Assembly: GCA_001586965.3 (NCBI GenBank)
Contig: LUCW03001729.1
Span: 1 to 35,000, forward strand
DNA: 35,000 nt
Direction: 5' to 3'
From: Sphaeroforma sirkka
Lineage: Eukaryota; Opisthokonta; Ichthyosporea; Ichthyophonida
Part shown: piece by piece, positions 8,984 through 16,088 of the stretch
Layout: each line of letters starts with the position of its first letter
How positions within the stretch are numbered: position 1 is the first letter of the stretch
Position numbers and translations under genes: made by a program
The notes under the pieces: model-generated
What the model saw: only the letters and a program-made list of their open reading frames with translations
Told to the model about the DNA's origin: nothing
Database searches by the model: none

Positions 8984-10035
8984 TGTATACCGACGGCTGG
9001 CAGTTATTCCCTAGTTACTTTGAACAAGCGCAACAACACTTTGGACCGAATGACATAGATGTATTTGCGGACCCAACCAACGCTCAGCTTCCTCGGTTCT
9101 GGACGAAGGATGATGGGGAAGGAGCGTTTGCCCACGACTGGTCGATAGTCGATGGATGGATGAACCCGCCTTGGGGACAGATACACAGGATGTTACGCAA
9201 GATACGAGCCGACGGCGCACGGGCCACAGTATGTCTACCATGGGTACCAAGAGCACCATGGTTCGACCTGTTCAAGCAGTTATTGCAGACAGAACCGGTG
9301 CTGGTACCACGGACACCACACACGTTCCTCAAGTACGCTAAGTACGCATGTGGGAAGACACCATGGGGTCATACCGTAGTAGCACGGGTGGGTCCTCCCA
9401 ATGGATTCAAACTGGACCCGCTGTTTTCACAGCGACTTGGTTTTGCAGAACCAAAGCATACAAAATATGTCATGTGCTTAGACACAGCGCGAGAAATCTC
9501 AGTGGCACTGGCAGATGCAGAGGGTCAACCGGCGTTTGCACAAGCGAGTCCGGCGGAGAAACAGCGTCGTACGCAACTCACGCAAGCGCAACACGAACAA
9601 GGACATCATGGGGCGGCGGACACAGTCCAACAACTTCGTCAGAACGGTCACGTTTGGCCAGGGGCACTTGAGTTAGCCACAGAAGTTAAGCGGCAATGTG
9701 GCACATGTTTGGGACAGGACACACTTCGTAAAGGTTTCCACCCGATGATTAGCATCGATGCACGCTACCCGTGGGACCATATTCAAGTGGACTACATCCC
9801 GATGCCACTGGAGTCCAGACGCAAGAACAATTATATTCTTCACGTCTTAGACATCGCCACAGGCTATTCTATCCTTCGAGCCACACCGGACAAGACAAAG
9901 GAAACCACGACACAGACACTCATAGAGATTTTTTGGCGAACATGGTTTCCCCGTAAAAATCCAAACAGACATGGGGAAGGAGTTCACCAACAAGTTAGTG
10001 GAGCTGCTGGTCCAGGAAGTGGGGATGCTACATAA
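8983..10035 (+). CDS. Dam-methyltransferase-like domain plus N-terminal integrase of element 2
   Basis: This is a 350-residue frame starting at the overlapping ATG. Residues 1-137 form the Dam-like domain: DIDVFADPTNAQLPRF, then AFAHDWS, then WMNPPWGQIHRML (Asn-Pro-Pro-Trp at residues 61-64), a strand ATVCLPWVPRAPWF, and a closing KTPWGHTVVARVG. This order agrees with phage-type Dam N6-adenine methyltransferases, whose NPPY-like loop flips and methylates adenine, and with the methyltransferase domain known in DIRS retrotransposons. Residues about 205-250 are the integrase HHCC finger (QHEQGHHG, CGTC). VDYIPMP holds the first catalytic Asp. The frame is lost near 9950, and the remaining integrase lies in the next frame. 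Confidence 0.78.
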   Translation: MYTDGWQLFPSYFEQAQQHFGPNDIDVFADPTNAQLPRFWTKDDGEGAFAHDWSIVDGWMNPPWGQIHRMLRKIRADGARATVCLPWVPRAPWFDLFKQLLQTEPVLVPRTPHTFLKYAKYACGKTPWGHTVVARVGPPNGFKLDPLFSQRLGFAEPKHTKYVMCLDTAREISVALADAEGQPAFAQASPAEKQRRTQLTQAQHEQGHHGAADTVQQLRQNGHVWPGALELATEVKRQCGTCLGQDTLRKGFHPMISIDARYPWDHIQVDYIPMPLESRRKNNYILHVLDIATGYSILRATPDKTKETTTQTLIEIFWRTWFPRKNPNRHGEGVHQQVSGAAGPGSGDAT

Positions 10036-10606
10036 GGTGTCTCCACCATATCGACCCCAAGTGCTGGGCGCGGCAGAACGACGTCACAAGGAGATTACAC
10101 GTTCTATTCGACAATGCTGTGAGGCAGTTCCCCTTCGATGGGACGAACGCCTTCCGTTTACGATGCTATACCAGAACCTTCGGATATCCCGTCGCCATAA
10201 GAGTGCACCGTTTAGCGTGTACTTTGGCCGCCGCCATGTTCCGTTCGCCGATTTCACGGACGAGTTACCGGATTCTCAGCCGATGACGAATGACACCTGG
10301 GCACAACGATTAGACCAGTTACAGGACACTATATTGCCGACCCTCCACCACATTACCAAGAAGTATACAGGCAAGCTTACGACGACATTTGACCGCCTAC
10401 ATGCTCACGTCTTGGTACATTTCGACGAAGGAGATGTGGTCATGGTACGATCAGAAGGCCGAACAACGAAGGCTATGCGGCCATTGTTTGGACCATATGT
10501 AGTCAAAGCTAGACACGGCCAACGCTACGAGTTAGCGAACAAGGATGGTGGTCCGCCCCACCAGAATTCAAGACCAAACCGGTACGGGTGGAACTCCTCC
10601 GTTTAG
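9971..10606 (+). CDS. Integrase core second half and C-terminal domain of element 2
   Basis: This continues the integrase one frame over. Sequence just before the ATG reads QTDMGKEF, containing the second catalytic Asp. PPYRPQVLGAAERRHKEI contains the catalytic Glu. Downstream are SVYFGRR, a helix and FDEGDVVMVRSEG, then FGPYVV, a GPY/F-type motif that follows the DDE core in Metaviridae integrases. The break from the preceding frame is near a T-rich run at 9929-9935. The frame ends by a further shift around 10590, after which the chromodomain begins in the overlapping frame. Confidence 0.82.
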   Translation: MGKEFTNKLVELLVQEVGMLHKVSPPYRPQVLGAAERRHKEITRSIRQCCEAVPLRWDERLPFTMLYQNLRISRRHKSAPFSVYFGRRHVPFADFTDELPDSQPMTNDTWAQRLDQLQDTILPTLHHITKKYTGKLTTTFDRLHAHVLVHFDEGDVVMVRSEGRTTKAMRPLFGPYVVKARHGQRYELANKDGGPPHQNSRPNRYGWNSSV

Positions 10607-10848
10607 TGCATAGACGCACAGACCCACCAATTAACGAAGACTTATGGACCGAAGGAGGGGTGGAGTTTCGCCATATTATCACACATCGTACGAATGATGA
10701 GACGGGGAAATTAGAATACCTGGTGAGATGGCGAGAAGGCGAACCAACGTGGGAAACAGCAGAAGCTTTTGATGATGCCAACGATATCGCGGCCTACCAC
10801 AAAGCTTCGCAGACACGGACACGTAAGCGCCAACGTGCACAAGTCTAA
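10588..10848 (+). CDS. Chromodomain at the integrase C terminus of element 2
   Basis: This is an 86-residue frame. From about residue 25 it reads VEFRHIITHR, then KLEYLVRWREGEPTWE, then ANDIAAYHK, matching the chromodomain consensus E-x-I-x-x-H/R, YLV+W, TWE and I-x-x-Y/F. The tail is basic (RTRKRQR). In chromoviruses this domain directs integration to heterochromatin by reading histone methyl marks. Of the three aromatic-cage positions, Tyr and Trp are visible (EYLVRW, TWE); the first is Phe in EFRHI. It is joined to integrase upstream by PVRVELLRLVHRRTD in the same frame before the ATG. Confidence 0.85.
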   Translation: MELLRLVHRRTDPPINEDLWTEGGVEFRHIITHRTNDETGKLEYLVRWREGEPTWETAEAFDDANDIAAYHKASQTRTRKRQRAQV

Positions 10849-10886
10849 TACTTTATCTTCAATATAACTTTGTTCTCGGATATCGA

Positions 10887-11460
10887 GCTCAAGCTCTGGA
10901 GCATAAACCAGCAACTCTAGCTCCCGAGTATAAACCAGCCACTCGAGCTCTTGAGTATAAAAAGCAGCGACTCTAGCTCCCGAGTATAAACCAGCAACTC
11001 TAGCTCCCGAGTATAAACCAGCCTCTCGAGCTCTTGAGTATAAAAAAGCAGCGACTCTAGCTCCCGAGTATAAACCAGCAACTCTAGCTCCCGAGTATAA
11101 ACCAGCCTCTCGAGCTCCTGAGTATAAACCAGCCTCTCGAGCTCTTGAGTATAAAAAAGCAGCGACTCTAGCTCCCGAGTATAAACCAGCCACTCGAGCT
11201 CTTGAGTATAAAAAAGCAGCGACTCTAGCTCCCGAGTATAAACCAGCCTCTCGAGCTCTTGAGTATAAAAAAGCAGCGACTCTAGCTCCCGAGTATAAAC
11301 CAGCGACTCTAGCTCCCGAGTATAAACCAGCAACTCTAGCTCCCGAGTATAAACCAGCCTCTCGAGCTCTTGAGTATAAAAAAGCAGCGACTCTAGCTCC
11401 CGAGTATAAACCAGCCACTCGAGCTCGCGAGAATAAACGGTTAGCACTCGAGCTCGCGAG
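10887..11460. repeat. Minisatellite A, 27-30 bp units with GAGTATAAA core
   Basis: About 18 clear and several decayed tandem copies of two alternating unit types: ACTCTAGCTCCCGAGTATAA followed by ACCAGC, and CTCGAGCTCTTGAGTATAAA followed by AAGCAGC. Unit lengths are multiples of three, so antisense frames stay open for more than 170 codons without being genes. The array starts about 40 bp after the chromodomain stop. The units carry TATAAA and a near-palindromic CTCGAGCTC. Degenerate units (CGCGAGAATAA, CGCGAGGTTAA) extend to about 11520. Confidence 0.92.
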
Positions 11461-11725
11461 GGAAAATCGTCAGCGGCTCAAGCTCGCGAGGTTAAATGAG
11501 CCACTCTTGCTTCGGAGTATAACACAGCGAAATCAATCAAACAACTCCTTGGGCATTGTTTTGAAACAGCGGGTTAATGGTTTGCACGGTTTCTGCCACT
11601 GGCAGTTTTTTTTCTCCGACACAAATACAGTCCTATATTGTACTTGCCAAACTCCTATATGCTGACACAGATGAACAGTAGCTTCAAGAATTCAAACACG
11701 ACGGGTCGCTCGAGAGACGTACACA

Positions 11726-11898
11726 TCGGGTCCTCTAGCTCTCTGAGGTAAAATGCCAGCACAATGCTCTAGCTCTCTGAGGATAAATGCCAGCACAATG
11801 CTCTAGCTCTCGAGGATAAATGCCAGCACAATGCTCTAGCTCTCGAGGATAAATGCCAGCACAATGCTCTAGCTCTCGAGGATAATGCCAGCACATAA
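11726..11898. repeat. Minisatellite B, about 33 bp units related to A
   Basis: Five tandem copies of a unit reading GCTCTAGCTCTCGAGGATAA then ATGCCAGCACAAT. The last copies are nearly identical, suggesting recent expansion. The core CTCTAGCTC-CGAG-ATAAA-CCAGCA is shared with minisatellite A, 260 bp upstream, so both probably derive from one ancestral unit. Sequence between the two arrays (about 11525-11725) is unique, with no gene seen. Confidence 0.9.
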
Positions 11899-12031
11899 GG
11901 TACTATGCTATTCTTTATCATCTCTGAAACTGGCACACTGCTTTTGTTCAGTGCTTCAGTTTGGGGGGGGTTGTGGTCAGAATACAAGTACTTATATTTA
12001 TTTGATTATTTTAGGTTTATTACAAGTTTTA

Positions 12032-12186
12032 CAGTTTATCAGAATAATCTGATAAACTGGGTTTTAGGGTTTTGCTGGTTTTACAGCACATGACTAATGA
12101 CTCATTTAAGAGTCAGTCATTTTAGGATTACTGTTTATAATTACTAATAAATGAACAACGTCCCCTCCCTGAGGGAGGAGAACGTT
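12032..12186. repeat. Cluster of three hairpin-forming palindromes
   Basis: CAGTTTATCAGA-ATAA-TCTGATAAACTG is a perfect 12-bp stem at 12032-12059. TGACTC-ATTTAA-GAGTCA lies at 12098-12115. A long imperfect palindrome with AACGT/ACGTT and CCTCCCT/AGGGAGG arms lies at 12157-12186. They are evenly spaced just left of the inverted-repeat block. No gene is seen in 11899-12217. Confidence 0.75.
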
Positions 12187-12217
12187 GAGATACAGTTATC
12201 TCGCGTATACTTACTAC

Positions 12218-12588
12218 AAACAAGCGCGATGATTTGGTTTGAACCGAAATTTGGAAGTAGTACTTCAACAGCGTGATTAGTCGGAGTATGGGGAACATCT
12301 GTTGATGTGTCAGGAACGGGTGAGGGTACGGTGGTTCTTCAACATGCTGGAGATAAAATCCAAGGTGTTCGTGGAGGGTTCAGATACCGTGGAAGTCGTC
12401 GCACTCCTGTAATTGCTGAAGGAGGTCAGGGCCAATGGGCGGCAGTTTTGGACATACCAGGATGCGTCGAATCAGTTGTTGGATGCAGGTAAAGTGGCTG
12501 GTAGTGAACTTGTGGCTACCGGGGCAGACAGGGCAGAGACAGCCGTCGGTGCAGTAGTCAAGCAGTGTGAACATGTACGTATTCGTTA
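12218..12588 (-). repeat. Left arm of a ~370-bp inverted repeat (gag-like, minus strand)
   Basis: The reverse complement matches 13594-13966 with a handful of substitutions and small indels, from AACGAATACGTACATGTTCAC at the inner end to CAAATCATCGCGCTTGTT at the outer end. Read on the minus strand it contains the same coding-like sequence as the right arm (see 13600-14082), with the same in-frame stop after SN and similar later breaks. On the minus strand it lies downstream of an LTR 3' end (12805-12714), consistent with an LTR-leader-gag arrangement pointing left. Confidence 0.85.
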
Positions 12589-12713
12589 CAATCATAGCAG
12601 CGATTGAAACTGTCGCGTCTGGATGTGTCTCGGTTTGAGGTTGGCGATTTAACCATAACCAGTTGGTAGCCGCGATCTCCTTGTTGGACCAACGTTTTGT
12701 TTGAGTTCTTCCT

Positions 12714-12805
12714 GTAAACTTCGATGGAAATTACTAGGTTTCAAACTATATTAAACTAAAATACAATTTAGTCAGTTAGGATTTAGCAGCGGTAGCTTGT
12801 GTAAG
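12714..12805 (-). repeat. LTR 3'-end fragment, minus orientation
   Basis: The reverse complement matches 6603-6694 from TTACACAAGCTACC to CATCGAAGTTTACA. Its CA end (12714) is followed on the minus strand by GGAAGAACTCAAAC, a leader unlike those of elements 1 and 2. It abuts at about 12805 a TGTAGAAATACGGC sequence on the plus strand, which is an LTR start in the opposite orientation. Confidence 0.85.
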
Positions 12806-13207
12806 TGTAGAAATACGGCCTACGGTCAGTTTAAAATATCAAGATCAATTGAGATAATACATTGGTTTTTTATTTGTATTTTAAATAATTTAGTACAAGC
12901 TCTTTTTTCCAATATTACCAAAGTGTTCTAAATTCACTTTGATGGCTCCAATAGCCTGAGTATTTGGTATGACTCATCTACTTGGACCTATTTGAGACAT
13001 TAGTAGATGTAGGATATTATAAACTAAATTTTATAATCTCTGAACTACTACTTACAGGTTTTGGTCTTCCCACCAATCTCCAAAATCCAATAAGTCTTTT
13101 TCTTTTTTTAACTTTTATTCATATGGAACTTTATTTATATTAGCTAATGTATTAACGTGACTTACGTTCTTATGTCTATCTACAAATTAGATATGTGATC
13201 ATGAACA
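12806..13207 (+). repeat. LTR 5' portion, plus orientation
   Basis: This begins TGTAGAAATACGGC and follows the LTR to ATCATGAACACT, equivalent to about 6500 in the intact LTR, with somewhat more substitutions than the 1-373 and 6115-6694 pair. It is cut off at 13207, where sequence flips strand. The AATAAA part of the LTR is missing. Confidence 0.85.
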
Positions 13208-13455
13208 CTCGAGATTGGCGGGAGGACCAAAATCTATAAGTAGTAGTTCGGAGATTATAAAATTTAGTTTGTAATATCATACATCTACTAATGTCTCTCA
13301 TACCAAATACTCAGGCTATTGGAGCCATCAAAGTGAATTTAGAACACTTTGGTAATATTGGAAAAAGAGCTTGTACTAAATTATTTAAAATACAAATAAA
13401 AACCAATGTATTATCTCAATTGATCTTGATATTTTAGACTGACCGGATGCCGTAT
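13208..13455 (-). repeat. LTR 5' portion, minus orientation
   Basis: The reverse complement starts TGTAGAAATACGGCATCCGG at about 13455 and continues to GCCAATCTCG at 13208, equivalent to 6115-6372. It therefore forms an inverted pair with 12806-13075. Just outside its TG start, the minus strand reads CTACTGGGGGCTA, a G-rich run where a polypurine tract would be if this were a 3' LTR. Confidence 0.85.
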
Positions 13456-13593
13456 TTCTACATAGCCCCCAGTAGCTTTTAGAACTACGAACGTACATTA
13501 AGATACGATCTAGTTGGTAAAGCGAAAACCAAAGTAAAAACGGTTTCGGTCATGACTTATCGAGTAAGTAGGGTTTTAGGGTTTTTCGTATTC

Positions 13594-13966
13594 GTTAACG
13601 AATACGTACATGTTCACATTGCTCGACTACTGCACCGACGGCTGTCTCTGCCCTGTCTGCCCCGGTAGCCATAAGTTCACTACCAGCCACTTTACCTGCA
13701 TCCAACAGCTGATTCGACGCATCCTGGTATGTTCAAAACTGCCGCCCATTGGTCCTGACCTCCTTCAGCAATTACAGGAGTGCGACGACTTCCACGGTAT
13801 CTGAACCCTCCACGAACACCTTGGATCTTATCTCCAGCATGTTGAAGAACCACCGTACCCTCACCCGTTCCTGTCACATCAACAAATGTTCCCCATACTC
13901 CGACTAATCACGCTGTTGAAGTACTACTTCCAAATTTCGGTTCAAACCAAATCATCGCGCTTGTTG
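13594..13966 (+). repeat. Right arm of the ~370-bp inverted repeat
   Basis: This is the inverted counterpart of 12218-12588. The arms are separated by about 1 kb of LTR fragments, giving a stem-loop with nested inverted LTR pieces. The 138 bp between the inner LTR piece and this arm (13456-13593) shows no gene. Confidence 0.85.
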
Positions 13967-14082
13967 GTTCCGCCTATGATACTTCCGATCCAGGCCAGCC
14001 AACACATACCGAATTCATCCGTGGTCTGGTGCGACATTGGCTTACCCCCATCCTCGCTCCTCGACCGGATTATGATGCATAA
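13600..14082 (+). pseudogene. gag-like remnant of a third element
   Basis: Two frames carry coding-like sequence that continues across the inverted-repeat arm and past its edge. The first has Ala/Ser/Pro-rich STTAPTAVSALSAPVA, a stop after SN, then FDASWYVQNCRPLVL and TLDLISSMLKN. After a frame change come TNHAVEVLLPNFGSNQII, TEFIRGLVRHWLTP and a stop at 14080-14082. A low-complexity N-terminus followed by a helical region fits the Gag of a retroelement, and the left arm copy lies next to an LTR end. I found no zinc finger or protease after it. Product assignment is tentative. Confidence 0.35.
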
Positions 14083-14576
14083 CCTGGTACTTCTCGGTAT
14101 TTCATACTCTGCACTAACCCATTCCGCGGCAAAGCTTCAAACGGCTAGTGTGTAACCTGATTATATTTCGATAAAAGTAGTTCACTATGTGATCGGAGCG
14201 CAAAGCGATCTCGCCTTCTGATGGAAAAAAGTGGGGCTTAATTGTATCGTATGAGAAATCCGATGTGCTCACTGGAAAGAATGTAGTCTAATTAGGCTAT
14301 ACAGTGCTTCGATCCACATCGTATGCGTGTTGGGTACCGATACTAACGCTGTGACTGTGGGTGAGGTGTGTTGTAGGTGTATTGATGTGTGTATTTGTGT
14401 GTTTTTTAGTTTTTTGGGCCCCGACGGTCTTGAGGCTTATATTCCGAAAGAATTTCTTTAATGATATTATTTAGGACATAATGCTCCTGACAAATAGATA
14501 TTTCAGTAAATGTTAGCTGACGAGCGACGAGTGACGAGTGACGACTCTGTCTGTCTGACACCTTGACTAATTCTGT

Positions 14577-14929
14577 CTCTAGTCCTATTTATAGAAAGAA
14601 AACGAAATTGTACAGGTTTGTTTTTGTTTTTTTATCACATACATTAGAATAAAAACAAACAAACAAAGCACAAAACCAATATAGGCTCCTAAATAAACAT
14701 TGTCTTTTTTAAAAACACGAAAAACATAACAACTTCACAACATATCGGGCGGGGCCTCTAGTCCTATTTATAGAAAGAAAACGAAATTGTACAGGTATGT
14801 TTTTGTTTTTTTATCACATACATTAGAATAAAAACAAACAAATAAAGCACAAAACCAATATAGGCTTCTAAATACACATTGTCTTTTTTAAAAAAGAAAA
14901 ACATAACTTCACAACATATCGGGCGGAGG
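14577..14929. repeat. Direct tandem duplication, ~179-bp unit
   Basis: 14577-14755 and 14756-14929 are near-identical. Both start CTCTAGTCCTATTTATAGAA, contain two inverted T-rich/A-rich stretches (GTTTTTGTTTTTTTATCACA and AATAAAAACAAACAAA), and end CACAACATATCGGGCGG. Only a few substitutions and a short indel separate them, so the duplication is recent. No coding potential. Confidence 0.9.
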
Positions 14930-16088
14930 ACATCATTCCGTTATTCGTTCAACGGCTAATTTTCTAAAGTATACGTATACGTTCAGCGTTTAAATCATTC
15001 ATGTGGTCCCAAATCCATTTAGAGGGGTTATTTTCCAGGTTAGAGCATAGCTGACAATATTGTCCTATATTGTATGTATATGCCCCTGCCGCCACTTTTG
15101 CCTATCCGAACATTTGGTTTGGATTGACATGGATCAGTGCAAGGTACTTTCATTGTGAGGTCTATCATTATCATGTTCACTGCACAGTTGTTCACATAAT
15201 TCTATAGAATATTTTCAATAATTGTAGCGACTACTATTACGTACATAGATAAATATGTTTTATGGCTATAACTTTATATATGTAAGGGGTGTTTTGTATT
15301 GTTTTGATTTTTATGTAAATAGACAACCCGACTGTTGACTTGATTTGACACAAAAGCAGAGATTTCATGTTTCTTTGTGTGTTTCATGGCTAAAAAATAA
15401 ATATGTAGGTGTATTTTCCAGGTCATTTCCGCTCAAAATTTTCAGGTCAAATTACTTGCACAGAACGTTAAACGGCTAAATAAATATAAAGCATACGTTT
15501 TACGTTTAACGTTTTTTTACAAATGGCAGAACGTTATGAGGGTCTGACATAGCCTTCTAAATTATAAAACATTCACAATAAAACAATAAAAAATAAAAAT
15601 GTAGAAAAAGAAACGGTATGTACGTATTTATACATGAATATTTACTTTATTGTGCGACTGATTGAGCCTGACTGTGTGTGTACAATTTCTTTTTGGGTTT
15701 TTGAAAAAATAATATTAACAAACAACAAACACAAGAATGTTTTGTTTTGTTTTGTAAAAATAAATAAAACTATTCGTGCATTATTTGTGTATTTATATAA
15801 TTTTAGAAAAAAATTAGTCGTGTTTTTGATTTTTTGGTTTGTATATTTTAAAAGAAAACCAATACATTTTTCCTCCTCCTTTGCCCATATTTGCATAGCC
15901 TTCTAAAATATTTACAGACTTTGCATTTCTTTTTATGAATATTTATATTACCCACCAGAGAATCTGAGAACTGTTAATTTTAGCTGTCCGGCTGTCCTAT
16001 GCGGCAACATTTGTATTGATTTTTTTTAAAATGGCGTACTTTTTTAAATGCAGCAGGCATTCGAAGGGTATGGTTAATTGTATACAGG
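14930..16088. other. AT-rich intergenic region upstream of the 934-residue gene
   Basis: T- and A-rich sequence with short open frames made of Phe, Ile, Lys and Tyr (for example 15634-15906) but no recognisable protein or splice pattern. The phrase CATAGCCTTCTAAA occurs at about 15548 and again at about 15895. The promoter of the gene at 16089 should lie in its right part, but no clear core element stands out. The stretch 14083-14576 likewise shows no gene, only short GACGAGTGACGAGTGACGA-type repeats near 14520. Confidence 0.5.

Larger units (their letters stand above)
6695..10848 (+). mobile_element. Chromovirus-like LTR retrotransposon internal region 2
   Basis: In order, this region holds gag remnant, retropepsin (DTGA), RT (YIDD), RNase H with an internal deletion, a Dam-like domain (NPPW), HHCC/DDE integrase and a terminal chromodomain. 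The chromodomain at the integrase C terminus places it with chromoviruses of Ty3/gypsy. Fewer frame breaks than in element 1, but frames still change near 7900, 9950 and 10590. Its proteins resemble those of element 1 in order but are clearly divergent in sequence, and GC content is higher. No second full LTR follows directly; the next sequence is a minisatellite. Confidence 0.88.

Noticed and set aside
7967-10848. DIRS-type (tyrosine recombinase) element
   Set aside because: The RT-RNase H-methyltransferase order suggested it, but the downstream gene is an HHCC/DDE integrase with chromodomain and there are LTRs, so the element is Ty3/gypsy.
10711-11447. Long antisense open frames (235 and 176 codons) with repeated LYSGAR and VYTREL peptides
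   Set aside because: They are translations of the minisatellite, open only because unit lengths are multiples of three; two frames are open at once over the same repeat.
10887-11898. CRISPR-like regular repeats
   Set aside because: Repeats are directly tandem without unique spacers, in a eukaryotic retroelement context.
12059-12077. TTTAGGG telomere-like motif (also near 13570)
   Set aside because: Only isolated GGTTTTAGGGTTTT occurrences, no tandem array; not evidence for an interstitial telomere.
12307-12607. Two short plus-strand open frames (61-64 codons) in the left arm
   Set aside because: They lie antisense to the gag-like reading; the matching minus-strand frame in the right arm is likewise closed by a shared stop, so they do not extend.
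15634-15906. 90-codon AT-rich open frame on both strands
   Set aside because: Both strands are open at the same place and composition is Phe/Ile/Lys/Tyr from AT-rich DNA; no domain or context.
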